Assembly: GCA_025964775.1 (NCBI GenBank)
Contig: JAOPYE010000009.1
Location: 111,929 to 175,928 of the forward strand
DNA length: 64,000 nucleotides
Source: Marmoricola sp.
GTDB taxonomy: Bacteria; Actinomycetota; Actinomycetes; Propionibacteriales; Nocardioidaceae
Reading direction: 5' to 3'
Below the pieces are notes generated by a model that saw only the letters and a list, made by a program, of their open reading frames with translations, was not told the origin of the DNA and ran no database searches. The position numbers were made by a program, and so were the translations under genes. Shown here one piece after another: positions 1 to 8,811 of the stretch (positions are counted from its first letter, which is position 1; each line of letters starts with the position of its first letter).

Positions 1-491
1 GCGGCCATCGCGGCGACCGACGAACCGTCCTGCGCCGCTTTCAGCACCTCGGTCTCACGACCCGTCAAGGGCGACTCCCCGGCGATCAGGCTGTCGGTGG
101 CCAGGGCAGGGTCGACGACCCTGAGACCGGCGTGGACGCGACGGACCGCGTCGGCGAGCTCGGCCGCCGGCGTGTCCTTGACGACGAACCCGGACGCACC
201 GGCCTGCAGCGCACGGCGCAGGTAGCCGGGCCGTCCGAAGGTGGTCACGATCAGGACCCGTACGTCGGGGAACTCGGCTCGTACCAGCGCGGCCGCCGCG
301 ATGCCGTCGAGACCCGGCATCTCGACATCGAGGAGGGCCACGTCGGGCCGGTGCTCACGCACCGCATCCAGGACGAGGTCACCGGCACCCACCTCAGCCA
401 CGACCTCGAGGTCCGGTTCGAGGGCCAGCAGTGCCGAGAGGGCGCCGCGGACCAGTGCCTGGTCGTCGGCGAGCAGCAGCCTGATCGTCAC
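1..491 (-). CDS. NarL/LuxR-family response regulator, C-terminus outside window
   Basis: DNA-binding response regulator of the NarL/FixJ type, partner of the kinase encoded just upstream. The receiver domain occupies residues 1-120 and shows the acidic pair D9/D10, the phospho-acceptor Asp55 (LLDVEMP) and the switch Lys in VVKDTP. The start of the LuxR-type helix-turn-helix (SPLTGREAEVL) is visible before the gene runs off the window edge. The GTG start at 491 overlaps the kinase stop (GTGA), so the two are translationally coupled. It is expected to control the co-transcribed ABC exporter, as is typical of DesKR/LiaRS-like systems (inference). Confidence 0.9.
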   Translation of the reverse strand, partial: MTIRLLLADDQALVRGALSALLALEPDLEVVAEVGAGDLVLDAVREHRPDVALLDVEMPGLDGIAAAALVRAEFPDVRVLIVTTFGRPGYLRRALQAGASGFVVKDTPAAELADAVRRVHAGLRVVDPALATDSLIAGESPLTGRETEVLKAAQDGSSVAAMA

Positions 492-1612
492 GAGGCGACG
501 ACCTTGAGCGAGAAGCCGGGCTCGGTCGCAGCCGTGACGATGGTCGCGCCGACCGCGGCCGCGCGCTCGCGCAACCCGACCAGCCCGTTGCCCGGGCTCG
601 ATCCGTCGGGGCCACGACCGTCGTCGGCGACCTCCACGCTGGTCGGCGTCAGCCGCACGACGCAGCGCTGCGCCTCGCTGTGCCGGATCACGTTGGTCAC
701 TCCCTCGCGGATGGCCCAGGCGAACAGGTCCCGCACCTCGCCCTGGACCTCCTCGGTCGAGTTCGGCAGGTCGGCCTCGATCTCGGCGGCCGCGAGCGCA
801 ACCCGGGCACGCGCGAGCTCTCCGGGCAAGGTGAGCTCGCGGTACCCCTCGACCGCACGTCGTACGTCGGCCAGCGCATCTCGCGAGAGCCGTTCCAGGT
901 CAGCGATCTCCGCCAACGCCCGATCGGGGTCGACGCCGATCAGCTTCTGCGCGAGCTCGGCCTTCACGGTGATGACGGTCAGCGAGTGGCCCAGGATGTC
1001 GTGCAGGTCGCGCGCGAAGCGGTTGCGCTGATCGTCCAGCGCCAGCCGGGCGTTCTCCTCGCGCACTGTGAGCACCTCGATGTTGCCGCGGATCGCCTGC
1101 GAGATGCCCCAGATCGCCAGCCCGGCGACCAGGATCCCGAAGAGCAGCCCACGGTCCTGCGTCCAGCCGGGGACCGTGAGGGTGGCGCCGTACGTCGTCG
1201 CGGCGACCGCCAGCGTCATCGCCCAGGCCAACCTGGTCGGCAGGCACAACATGCTGATCACGGCGATGTAGACCGAGGTCGCCGTACCGGCCTGGCCGAT
1301 CGCCAGGCAGATCACGACACCGAGGACGATCTCCGCCCCGATCACCGCGGCACTGACACCCGGTTTCATCGTCGTCCAGAACGGTCGACCCAGCTGCCGG
1401 CGGGCCCGCATGACGATGAAGACGGCGCCGTAGACCACCGCGAAGGCCAGCGTGGCCACGATCCCGATCCACCCCGAGACACTGTCGCGCTGCTTCCACG
1501 CCGCGTCGAGCGGGTTGAGCAGGTAGAAGAGCCAGACCAGCGCGAACAGGCTCCCCCATCGACGCGACGGGCCGGTGCCGTACGCGTCGAGGGGGAACGT
1601 GGTCTCTTCCAT
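488..1612 (-). CDS. DesK/NarX-type sensor histidine kinase
   Basis: Membrane sensor kinase of about 374 aa. Residues 20-175 form about six hydrophobic segments with almost no extracellular loop, suggesting sensing within the membrane. The HisKA_3 box follows (RFARDLHDILGH, phospho-acceptor His204), then an HATPase domain with N-box (REGVTNVIRHSEA) and G-box (DDGRGPDG). No HAMP or PAS domain is seen. The ATG at 1612 is used; an in-frame GTG at 1621 is the alternative. The gene lies 27 bases downstream of the ABC permease and overlaps the regulator by 4 bases, so transporter, kinase and regulator form one operon. Confidence 0.9.
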   Translation of the reverse strand: MEETTFPLDAYGTGPSRRWGSLFALVWLFYLLNPLDAAWKQRDSVSGWIGIVATLAFAVVYGAVFIVMRARRQLGRPFWTTMKPGVSAAVIGAEIVLGVVICLAIGQAGTATSVYIAVISMLCLPTRLAWAMTLAVAATTYGATLTVPGWTQDRGLLFGILVAGLAIWGISQAIRGNIEVLTVREENARLALDDQRNRFARDLHDILGHSLTVITVKAELAQKLIGVDPDRALAEIADLERLSRDALADVRRAVEGYRELTLPGELARARVALAAAEIEADLPNSTEEVQGEVRDLFAWAIREGVTNVIRHSEAQRCVVRLTPTSVEVADDGRGPDGSSPGNGLVGLRERAAAVGATIVTAATEPGFSLKVVAS

Positions 1613-1638
1613 GCAGGTCACGCTATTCCGGTCCGGTC

Positions 1639-2442
1639 TCAGACCCGGGCCGTGTCCTTGCTCATCCGCCAGGCAGCGCCGGCGACGAACAGGGCGAACC
1701 AGCCGGCCAGGTTCACGATCCAGACCAGGTGCGGGCCACCGCCGTACAGCGGCCAGCGCGCAAGGTTCGCCAGACCGTAGATCGGTGTCCAGGCGGAGAT
1801 GTGGTCCAGCACGCTGCCCTTGTCGATCGGGAACCAGAGGCCGCCGATCGCGGCGAGGCCGGCCATGATCGGCCCGAGGACCTGCATCACGTTCTCACTC
1901 GGCAGCAGGTAGCCCATGAACAGGCCGAAGGCGCTGAACACGATCGACCCGGCCCACGCGATCACCGCCCCTGCGATCCAGACGTGCGTCGGCATGTCGG
2001 CCTTGTTGGTCAGGATGCCGACGACGTTGACGGCCAGGACCGAACCCAGGCCCAGGGTCAGCGCCACGAGGGACTTCACGACGATGTAGGCGATCGGCGA
2101 CAACGGCGTCAACCGAAGCTGGCGGGACCAGCCCAGAGCTCGTTCGGTGGCGACCATCGCGCCGCCGCTGGTCGAGGCAAGGACGGCGCCGTACGTCGCC
2201 ATGCTGATCAGGATGTACGCCGAGACGTTCCCGGAGCCCGCGCGTTCGTTGGTGTACTTGGCGTTGGACGCGATGATCACGTAGAGCAGCACCGGCATCA
2301 CCAGCGTGAAGATCATCGTGCGCTTGTTGCGCATGATCCGGCGCAGCTCGATCTTGAGCATGGTGACGTTGAGGCCACCTAGCGGGGGCACCCGTCGGGT
2401 GGTCGGGTCGATCGATGCGGTGGTGCTCACTGGGCTGCTCAC
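1639..2442 (-). CDS. ABC-2 type transporter permease (DrrB-like)
   Basis: Integral membrane subunit of an ABC exporter, 267 aa. After a polar N-terminus there is an RRIMRNKRTMIF entry motif and six hydrophobic segments, the layout of the ABC2_membrane family used for drug, lipid or antibiotic efflux. The GTG start overlaps the ATPase stop by 4 bases (GTGA), which ensures paired synthesis. The substrate cannot be read from the sequence. Linkage to a DesK-type kinase suggests export triggered by membrane or envelope stress (inference). Confidence 0.88.
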   Translation of the reverse strand: MSSPVSTTASIDPTTRRVPPLGGLNVTMLKIELRRIMRNKRTMIFTLVMPVLLYVIIASNAKYTNERAGSGNVSAYILISMATYGAVLASTSGGAMVATERALGWSRQLRLTPLSPIAYIVVKSLVALTLGLGSVLAVNVVGILTNKADMPTHVWIAGAVIAWAGSIVFSAFGLFMGYLLPSENVMQVLGPIMAGLAAIGGLWFPIDKGSVLDHISAWTPIYGLANLARWPLYGGGPHLVWIVNLAGWFALFVAGAAWRMSKDTARV

Positions 2443-3398
2443 TGGCCTGCTCCTTGCGTGTCGTGGTCGCCGGTGAGGCTGAGGAACGCCTCTTCCAAGC
2501 CCTTGGCTGCAATCTCGATGTCGCGTGCGGAGGTCTGGGTGAGCAGGTAACGTGCCACCGCGTCGCTGTCCTTGGTATGCACGTAGACCGAGTCGCCGCG
2601 CACCTCCACGCTATCGACGCCGGCGATCCCGGCGAGTGCCGTGGTCGCAGTCTCGGCGTTGTCGAGGGTGGCGCGCACGGTCCGGCCCGAGGCGAGCGAC
2701 TTGATCTCGCTGCCCGATCCGTCGGCGACGATCTTTCCCTGGCTGATCAGGATGATCCGGTCGGCGTACTGGTCGGCCTCCTCGAGGTAGTGCGTCGCGA
2801 ACAGGACCGTGCGGCCCTTCTGCGCATCGCTGCGGATCGAGGACCAGAACGAGCGGCGCCCTTCGACGTCCATGCCCGTCGTCGGCTCGTCGAGGAGGAG
2901 CAGCGCCGGGTCGGAGAGCAGGGCCATCGCGAATCGAAGCCGCTGCTGCTCGCCTCCGGAGCACCTGGCCACGAGGCGATCCGCGATCCCGCTGATGCCG
3001 GCGTCGGCGAGGACGTCGTCGGCAGTCCGGGTGTCAGCGAACAGGCTCGCCGTGTACTCGACGGTCTCCTTGACGGTCAGGTCCTTGAGCAGGCCACCGG
3101 TCTGCATCACGGCCGCAACCAGACCGCGTGCAATCGCCTCGCGCGGCTCGAGCCCGAGAACAGACAGGGAGCCCGAGGTCGGTGTGGACAGCCCCAGGAT
3201 CATGTCGATCGTGGTCGTCTTGCCGGCGCCGTTGGGGCCGAGGAAGGCCACCACCTCGCCGGGCTGGATCGAGAGTTCGATGCCGCGGACAGCGTGCACG
3301 TTGCCGAAGTCCTTGGTCACGCCGGTCAGGCTGACCGCGGGGCGGGCGCCCGCCGGGTCGACCGGAGCGAGTCCGAGATGTTCAGTAGCTGAAGTCAT
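2439..3398 (-). CDS. ABC transporter ATP-binding protein (DrrA-like)
   Basis: Cytoplasmic ATPase of the two-gene exporter, 319 aa. Walker A (GPNGAGKTT) lies near residue 53, a Q-loop (VMQTGG), the signature CSGGEQQR (a variant of LSGGQ), Walker B LLLLDEPT and the switch His in ATHYLEEAD follow. The C-terminal ~90 residues match the DrrA/CcmA-type extension. It is the first gene of the ABC-kinase-regulator operon. Its upstream region carries palindromes that could bind the cognate regulator. Confidence 0.92.
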   Translation of the reverse strand: MTSATEHLGLAPVDPAGARPAVSLTGVTKDFGNVHAVRGIELSIQPGEVVAFLGPNGAGKTTTIDMILGLSTPTSGSLSVLGLEPREAIARGLVAAVMQTGGLLKDLTVKETVEYTASLFADTRTADDVLADAGISGIADRLVARCSGGEQQRLRFAMALLSDPALLLLDEPTTGMDVEGRRSFWSSIRSDAQKGRTVLFATHYLEEADQYADRIILISQGKIVADGSGSEIKSLASGRTVRATLDNAETATTALAGIAGVDSVEVRGDSVYVHTKDSDAVARYLLTQTSARDIEIAAKGLEEAFLSLTGDHDTQGAGQ

Positions 3399-3442
3399 GG
3401 CTCCAGCCTGCCCGTATCGGGCGCCGGATGCATCGCCCAGCC

Positions 3443-3469
3443 GTCATGTCCCTGCCATGACATTTGTCA
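3443..3469. promoter_or_regulatory. overlapping palindromes in ABC/gcdH divergent promoter region
   Basis: Two overlapping dyads lie between the divergent genes. GTCATG/CATGAC (3443-3448 and 3456-3461) has a 7-base spacer, and TGACA-TT-TGTCA (3458-3469) has a 2-base spacer. Position and symmetry fit an operator, most simply for the NarL-type regulator encoded in the ABC operon. A further dyad CCCG-TAT-CGGG lies at 3411-3421. Function is inferred only from symmetry and location. Confidence 0.45.
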
Positions 3470-3486
3470 GATGCGAGGATCGCACC

Positions 3487-4656
3487 ATGACCCAGACGCC
3501 GCTCGCCCTCTTCGGGACCGACGACCTGATCAGCTCCGAGGACCGGGCCATCCGCGACACCGTCCGCCGCTTCGTCGACGACCGGCTGCGCCCCTCGATC
3601 GCGGAGTGGTTCGAGGCCGGGACCGTGCCGGCCCGCGAGCTGGCCGGCGAGCTGGGCGCCCTGGGCCTGCTCGGGATGCACCTGGACGGCTACGGCTGCG
3701 CCGGTACGTCGGCCACGGCGTACGGCCTGGCCTGCATGGAGCTGGAGGCGGGCGACTCGGGCCTCCGCTCGCTGGTCTCGGTCCAGGGGTCACTGGCCAT
3801 GTTCGCGATCCACGAGCACGGCAGCGAGGAGCAGAAGCAGGAGTGGTTGCCGCGGATGGCCACCGGCGAAGCGATCGGCTGCTTCGGCCTGACCGAAGCC
3901 GACTTCGGCTCGAACCCCGGCGGGATGCGCACCCGGGCACGTCAGGAGCCGTCGGGTGACTGGGTCCTGAACGGCACCAAGATGTGGATCACGAACGGCT
4001 CGGTCGCCGACGTCGCGATCGTCTGGGCACGCGCCGACGACGGTGTCCGCGGGTTCGTCGTACCGACCGGCACTCCGGGCTTTTCCGCTCCCGAGATCAG
4101 GAGGAAGCTCTCCTTGCGCGCCTCGGTGACCAGCGAGCTCGTCCTCGAGGACGTGCGACTGCCGGCCTCGGCCGTGCTTCCGGGTGCACAAGGCCTGGCC
4201 GGACCGCTGTCCTGCCTGACCGAGGCCCGGTTCGGGATCATCTTCGGTGCGCTCGGCGCGGCCCGGGACTGCCTGGAGACGACGATCGCGTACACCCGCG
4301 CCCGGGAGATCTTCGACAAGCCGCTGGCCGCGTTCCAGCTCTCCCAGGCCAAGCTCGCCGACATGACGCTCGAGCTCGGCAAGGGGATGCTGCTCGCGCT
4401 GCACCTCGGCATGCTGAAGGATGCCGGCACCCTGCGACCAGAACAGGTCAGCCTCGGCAAGCTCAACAACACCCGGGAAGCACTGGCGATCGCTCGGGAG
4501 TGCCGGACGCTACTCGGTGCCAACGGGATCACGCTGGAGTACCCGGTGCTCCGGCACGCCAACAACCTCGAATCGGTGATCACCTACGAGGGCACCTCCG
4601 AGGTCCACCAGCTGGTGATCGGCCAGGCGCTGACCGGGGAGAGTGCGTTTCGGTAG
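3487..4656 (+). CDS. gcdH: glutaryl-CoA dehydrogenase (acyl-CoA dehydrogenase family)
   Basis: FAD flavoenzyme of 389 aa, predicted to oxidise and decarboxylate glutaryl-CoA to crotonyl-CoA in lysine/tryptophan catabolism. Evidence for this subtype: GLRSLVSVQ with Arg94 where GCDHs bind the glutaryl carboxylate, CFGLTEADFGSNPGGM in the FAD/substrate region, and catalytic base Glu368 in ITYEGTSEVHQL. The full length matches the family. The ATG at 3487 is preceded by a GCGAGGAT ribosome-binding site; upstream in-frame codons run back into the divergent ABC gene and are not used. A related short-chain acyl-CoA dehydrogenase specificity is the alternative. Confidence 0.87.
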   Translation: MTQTPLALFGTDDLISSEDRAIRDTVRRFVDDRLRPSIAEWFEAGTVPARELAGELGALGLLGMHLDGYGCAGTSATAYGLACMELEAGDSGLRSLVSVQGSLAMFAIHEHGSEEQKQEWLPRMATGEAIGCFGLTEADFGSNPGGMRTRARQEPSGDWVLNGTKMWITNGSVADVAIVWARADDGVRGFVVPTGTPGFSAPEIRRKLSLRASVTSELVLEDVRLPASAVLPGAQGLAGPLSCLTEARFGIIFGALGAARDCLETTIAYTRAREIFDKPLAAFQLSQAKLADMTLELGKGMLLALHLGMLKDAGTLRPEQVSLGKLNNTREALAIARECRTLLGANGITLEYPVLRHANNLESVITYEGTSEVHQLVIGQALTGESAFR

Positions 4657-4668
4657 CGGGTCTCGACA

Positions 4669-5595
4669 CTAAAAGCCGAGCTTGCGCAGCTGCTTGGGAT
4701 CGCGCTGCCAGTCCTTCGCGATCTTGACCCGCAGGTCGAGGTAGACCGGGGTACCGAGGATCGCCTCGATCTGCTGGCGGGCCGCGGTGCCGACCTCGCG
4801 GAGCCGCGCTCCCTTGTGACCGATGATGATGCCCTTCTGGGAGTCACGTTCGACGTACAGGTTCGCGTGGATGTAGAGCAGCGGCTTGTCGGCGGGGCGA
4901 TCCTCCTTCAGGCCCATCTCCTCGACGACCACGGCGATCGAGTGCGGGAGCTCGTCGCGGACGCCTTCGAGGGACGCCTCGCGGATCAGCTCGGCGACGA
5001 TCGCCTCCTCGGGCGCATCGGACAGGTCCCCGTCCGGGTAGAGCTGCGGCCCCTCGGGGAGCTGCTCGACCAGCAGGTCGGCCAGCAGCTGGACCTGGTC
5101 GCCGGACTTCGCCGAGACCGGGACGATCTGGGCCCACTCGGTCCCGGTCTCGCGACCGAGCTCGGCGATCGCGAGCAGGTGCCGACCCAGCTGCTCGGAG
5201 GTGACCAGGTCGGTCTTCGTCGCGATCGCGAACTTGATCGACTTCCGCACCTTGGCCAGCTCGTTGACGATGAAACGGTCGCCGGGACCCGGCTTCTCGT
5301 TGGCCGGGAAGCAGACCGCGACCACGTCGACCTCGGACCAGGTCGTCCTGACCAGGTCGTTGAGGCGCTCACCGAGCAGGGTCCGCGGACGGTGCAGGCC
5401 CGGCGTGTCGACCAGCACCAGCTGGGCGTCGTCGCGGTGCACGATCCCGCGCACGACCGTCCGGGTCGTCTGCGGCTTCGAGGACGTGATCACGACCTTG
5501 GAACCGACCAGCGCGTTCGTCAGCGTCGACTTGCCGGCGTTCGGGCGGCCGACGAAGCACGCGAAGCCACTCTTGTAGCCGGGTTCCGTGCTCAT
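4669..5595 (-). CDS. era: GTPase Era
   Basis: Ribosome-associated GTPase, 308 aa, that binds the 3' end of 16S rRNA and assists 30S maturation. G1 is GRPNAGKST (residues 16-24), G3 DTPGLH, G4 TKTD, and a C-terminal KH domain has the loop GIIIGHKGARLREVG. The ATG start at 5595 overlaps the stop of the upstream flavoprotein gene (ATGA). Era is therefore expressed with that gene here, and not directly behind the CNNM/deaminase genes as in mycobacteria. The upstream in-frame extension overlaps the flavoprotein gene and is rejected. Confidence 0.97.
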   Translation of the reverse strand: MSTEPGYKSGFACFVGRPNAGKSTLTNALVGSKVVITSSKPQTTRTVVRGIVHRDDAQLVLVDTPGLHRPRTLLGERLNDLVRTTWSEVDVVAVCFPANEKPGPGDRFIVNELAKVRKSIKFAIATKTDLVTSEQLGRHLLAIAELGRETGTEWAQIVPVSAKSGDQVQLLADLLVEQLPEGPQLYPDGDLSDAPEEAIVAELIREASLEGVRDELPHSIAVVVEEMGLKEDRPADKPLLYIHANLYVERDSQKGIIIGHKGARLREVGTAARQQIEAILGTPVYLDLRVKIAKDWQRDPKQLRKLGF

Positions 5596-6377
5596 GTCCT
5601 GCCCTCTGACTGCGCGCCTCGCGCCTTGTCGTAGTCGTCCCAGATCTGCTCGTCGCTCTTGCCGGCAGCCTTGCCTGCCGCGTAGATCGGGCCCGGATCC
5701 ACGGCGCGGCGCTGGCGCCCCCGGCTTCCGCTCCAGTAGCCCATCACGTCGTACGCCGTCGAGGCCCAGCCGAGGTCCTGGCGCACGTGCCGGCGGATGT
5801 CGCGCATCTGCGCGGACTCGCCGGCCATCCAGAAGTAGCCGGCGCCGTCGGGCCACTCGAGCCCGCGCACGAATTCGGCCAGGCCGCTCTGCTCGGCCCC
5901 CGGAGCGTCGACCCAGGTGATCGGGAGGTCGGTGTAGCCCGAGAGCGGGTGGTCCGGCGTCTCGACGTAGGCACGCACCGGAAGATCCAGGGTCTCGCCG
6001 ATCCGCGTGATCGCCGGCAGCCCGGTCAGATCGCCGACCAGCACCACCCACTGGGCATCGAGCGGCAGGTCGAACGACCCCTTGGGCGCGGACAGGCCGA
6101 CCACGTCGCCGACACAGTCCGTCTGCGCCCATTCGGTCACCAGGCCCGCGTCGTGGATGACGACGTCGAGCACCAGCGCGTCCTCGACCCACGAGCGCAC
6201 GGTGTAGTAGCGGGTCTGGAACTGGCCGGGCACCGTCAGGGCCACCCATTCGTCCGGGACACCCGTGCTCGCAAAGCCGTCAATCCCCGTCAGCGTGATC
6301 CGGACCAGGTGGTCACCGAGGACCTCGCGAGCGGAAACCGTGCCGGAAAAGGCGCGGGTATCTGGACGGGCGTTCAC
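5592..6377 (-). CDS. siderophore-interacting protein (FAD/NAD(P)H ferric-siderophore reductase family)
   Basis: Cytoplasmic flavoprotein of 261 aa in the ViuB/SIP family, which reduces ferric siderophores to release iron. Visible features are the FAD-binding barrel (GDHLVRITLTGI, then RYYTVRSW, the flavin-binding RxYS/T-type motif, near residue 57), a phosphate-binding GLSAPKGSF, and the C-terminal SIP domain with WMAGESAQMRDIRRH. It starts with GTG at 6377. A TAATCT -10 lies six bases upstream and there is no Shine-Dalgarno, so the SIP-era transcript is probably leaderless. Confidence 0.88.
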   Translation of the reverse strand: MNARPDTRAFSGTVSAREVLGDHLVRITLTGIDGFASTGVPDEWVALTVPGQFQTRYYTVRSWVEDALVLDVVIHDAGLVTEWAQTDCVGDVVGLSAPKGSFDLPLDAQWVVLVGDLTGLPAITRIGETLDLPVRAYVETPDHPLSGYTDLPITWVDAPGAEQSGLAEFVRGLEWPDGAGYFWMAGESAQMRDIRRHVRQDLGWASTAYDVMGYWSGSRGRQRRAVDPGPIYAAGKAAGKSDEQIWDDYDKARGAQSEGRT

Positions 6378-6383
6378 CGGGCA

Positions 6384-6389
6384 AGATTA
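6384..6389 (-). promoter_or_regulatory. -10 TAATCT, leaderless, SIP-era operon
   Basis: TAATCT on the minus strand, followed by six bases and then the GTG start at 6377. No ribosome-binding site fits between them, so transcription probably begins at the start codon. Confidence 0.6.
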
Positions 6390-6423
6390 GGGCACGCTCC
6401 GGCACGGCCCTCCCGCGACGACC

Positions 6424-7497
6424 TCACTCCCGCGCGACGACCACCAGGTCGCCGGTGCGCGCAGCCCGCAGGGTGGCGATGTGCAACCGGCGCTGCGGGC
6501 AGCCGAGCGTGGCGCCCAGACAGTCCGTCGACGTGGGATAGCCGACCGCCCCCGCTCGCCAGGCATGGTAGGCGAGACGCAGCCGCCCCAACCTGTCCAG
6601 GAACGGAGACGGACCGCCGGGCCCGGCGATGTCGCCTCCGGTGGCCAGCAACGGGCGCTTGAGCGGTCGTCGGCAGTCGCCGGACAGGTTCTTGCAGATC
6701 AGGTAGCCGATCGCGTAGCGCGTCGACGCGTACGAATTGGCCGAGTAGAAGAGGTACAGGCGGCCATGGAACCGGATCATCGCCGGGTTCTCGATGATCG
6801 AGCCCTCCCAGGGTTGCCGCACCCGGGCCAGGACATGGTTCGACCCGGGCGTGGTGAGGACAGCGGTCGCGGCGAGGTTCATCGGAGTCGACATGAGCCG
6901 CGCGGGATGGTGGTCTGCCTTCCAGATCAGCCACGGACGCCCGGTCGGCGCCACGATGATCTGGGGATCGATCGCCCCCAGCGTGGGGCAGACGACCGGA
7001 CCCGTCGAGGTGTCGACGAACGGCCCGAGCGGCCTGCTGCCGGTGGCGACCGAGATGCACATCTTCTGGCCGGGGGCTCCCCCGACCTGGGTGGCATAGG
7101 CGAGGACGTACCGCCCGGGACCCAACCGGGTCATCGACGGTGCCCACGTGGTCGCGACGAAGCGGCCGTCGCTGAGTGCGCTACCGGCCGACCAGACCGG
7201 TGTGCGAGGCAGTGCGTCGCCCGACGGGTTCGTCGCCGTTGCTGGCGCCGCCCGCCAGGTGCGCAGGTTCGCCGACGTCAGGGTCGGGACGTTGAGGCCG
7301 TCGCTGGTCGTCGAGTAGGCGTAGAAGGTGTCGCCCACGCGCAGGACCGACGGATCCGGGAAGTCACCGGAATAGATCTGCCCGGGCACGAGCAGGTCCT
7401 GCCCCAGCGGAGCCGGACGAGCCTGCGAGACGCCGGTTGCGACCCCGGTCAGGAGCACTGCGACCAGCAGCGTGGTGAGGACCCGAGACCGAGGCAC
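6424..7497 (-). CDS. secreted GH43-like (five-bladed beta-propeller) protein
   Basis: Predicted exported protein of 357 aa with a signal peptide (MPRSRVLTTLLVAVLL, cleavage near SQA). It resembles glycoside hydrolase family 43, acting on arabinan- or xylan-type sugars outside the cell. The three catalytic acids have candidates in the right order: base Asp in SGDFPDPSV, pKa-tuning Asp in GAIDPQI, acid Glu in EGSIIENPAMI. Blade repeats such as RPWLIWKAD and RLYLFYSANSY support the propeller. Four Cys fall near the C-terminus. It starts with GTG nine bases behind the methyltransferase gene, so it is likely co-transcribed, which is an unexpected partnership. Substrate unknown. Confidence 0.75.
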   Translation of the reverse strand: MPRSRVLTTLLVAVLLTGVATGVSQARPAPLGQDLLVPGQIYSGDFPDPSVLRVGDTFYAYSTTSDGLNVPTLTSANLRTWRAAPATATNPSGDALPRTPVWSAGSALSDGRFVATTWAPSMTRLGPGRYVLAYATQVGGAPGQKMCISVATGSRPLGPFVDTSTGPVVCPTLGAIDPQIIVAPTGRPWLIWKADHHPARLMSTPMNLAATAVLTTPGSNHVLARVRQPWEGSIIENPAMIRFHGRLYLFYSANSYASTRYAIGYLICKNLSGDCRRPLKRPLLATGGDIAGPGGPSPFLDRLGRLRLAYHAWRAGAVGYPTSTDCLGATLGCPQRRLHIATLRAARTGDLVVVARE

Positions 7498-7506
7498 GAG
7501 CGCCTG

Positions 7507-8802
7507 TCAGCTGGTCCAGGTCGGGCGCAGCGGGAAGGCGCCGGCACCGTCCGGAGTCGTCTTGCCGGCGAGCACCTGGTGGAGCTGGATCTCGTTGGTC
7601 TCGAAGCCCATCCGCGAGCCGGCCATGTACAGGCCCCAGACCCGCGCGGTGCCCTCGCCGACCTCGGCGACGCACTCGTCCCAGTGCTCGACCAGGTTGC
7701 GGTTCCAGCCGGCCAGGGTCTTCGCGTAGTGGATCCGGAGGTTCTCCTCGTGCTGCACCTCCAGCCCGGCGTCCTGGATCTCGGTGATGATCCGACCGGA
7801 CCCGGTCAGCTCGCCGTCGGGGAAGACGTACCGGTCGATGAAGGCGCCGGTGCTGGTCCTCTTGTTGTCCGCACGCGTGATCGAGTGGTTGAGCAGCCGG
7901 CCGCGGGGGGTGAGCTTGTCGCGCAGGTAGCCGAAGTACGCCGGGTAGTTCGCCACTCCGATGTGCTCGGTGAGCCCGATCGAGCTGATCGCGTCGAAGG
8001 CGCCTTCCTCGACGTCGCGGTAGTCGAGGTGTCTGACCTCGGCCAGGTCGTCCAGGCCCTCCTCCTTGATCTTGTTCTGCGCCCAGGAGGCCTGCTCGGC
8101 CGAGAGGGTGACGCCCAGCGCCTTGACGCCGTACTCCCGAGCGGCGTGGCGCACCATCCCGCCCCAGCCGCAGCCGACGTCGAGGAGTCGGTGGCCCGGC
8201 TCGAGGCCGAGCTTGCGCGCCACCAGGTCGTACTTGGCGAACTGGGCCTCCTCCAGCGTCGCGTCCTCGGTCGGGTAGCACGCGCAGGTGTAGGTCATCG
8301 ACGGCCCGAGGACCAGCTCGTAGAAGCGGTTGGAGACGTCGTAGTGGTGGTGGATCACCTCGGCGTCGCGCTCCGGCGAGTGCAGCATGCCTTCGACGAT
8401 CCGGCGCCACCGGGGCAGGTGCTCCTGCTCGGGCACCGGCGGCGGGATGAGCTGGGCGATGCCGACCGTGCGCAGGATGGCGATCAGCTCGGTGGGCGTC
8501 GGAGTCCGGAACTTCAGTCCGTTCTTGCTGCCCTTGACCTGCATCAGCGCTGGATACGGGTCGCCGGGGTGGGCGCCGGTGATCACCAGGTCACCCATGA
8601 CGTAGGCCCGCGCGAGCCCCAGGTCGCCCGGCGCCGTGAGCAGGTAGGACAGGCCACGCTCGGTGCGCAGGTCGAGGCCGAACTCGGCGGTGTCGGGACC
8701 GGCGAAGCTGCCGTCGTACGCGGTGAACCGGAAGGGGATCTCGCCGATGAGCAGCGAGGTGAACGCGTCGGCGATCGAGGTCGTGGGTGCGAGGATGCTC
8801 AT
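7507..8802 (-). CDS. tmsB: SAM-dependent fatty-acyl methyltransferase (CFA-synthase family; TmsB/BfaB/UfaA1-like)
   Basis: 431-aa member of the cyclopropane-fatty-acid synthase family. Visible are HHHYDVSNRFYELVLG (151-166), the SAM-binding LLDVGCGWGGM (206-216) and the active-site segment SIGLTEHIGVANYP. Alone it could be a cyclopropane synthase. Adjacency to an FAD-linked reductase matches the two-gene system that methylates oleoyl chains at C10 and then reduces the methylene to 10-methylstearate (tuberculostearic acid), known as TmsB/TmsA or BfaB/BfaA. The start is nine bases past the reductase stop. Specificity is inferred from gene pairing. Confidence 0.85.
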   Translation of the reverse strand: MSILAPTTSIADAFTSLLIGEIPFRFTAYDGSFAGPDTAEFGLDLRTERGLSYLLTAPGDLGLARAYVMGDLVITGAHPGDPYPALMQVKGSKNGLKFRTPTPTELIAILRTVGIAQLIPPPVPEQEHLPRWRRIVEGMLHSPERDAEVIHHHYDVSNRFYELVLGPSMTYTCACYPTEDATLEEAQFAKYDLVARKLGLEPGHRLLDVGCGWGGMVRHAAREYGVKALGVTLSAEQASWAQNKIKEEGLDDLAEVRHLDYRDVEEGAFDAISSIGLTEHIGVANYPAYFGYLRDKLTPRGRLLNHSITRADNKRTSTGAFIDRYVFPDGELTGSGRIITEIQDAGLEVQHEENLRIHYAKTLAGWNRNLVEHWDECVAEVGEGTARVWGLYMAGSRMGFETNEIQLHQVLAGKTTPDGAGAFPLRPTWTS

Positions 8803-8811
8803 CGTCGTTCC

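Noticed and set aside
2809..3486. N-terminal extension of glutaryl-CoA dehydrogenase
   Set aside because: It would read antisense through the ABC ATPase gene; the family N-terminus and ribosome-binding site place the start at 3487.
5596..6249. N-terminal extension of Era
   Set aside because: It overlaps the flavoprotein gene in another frame; Era homology begins at MSTEPGYKSGF.
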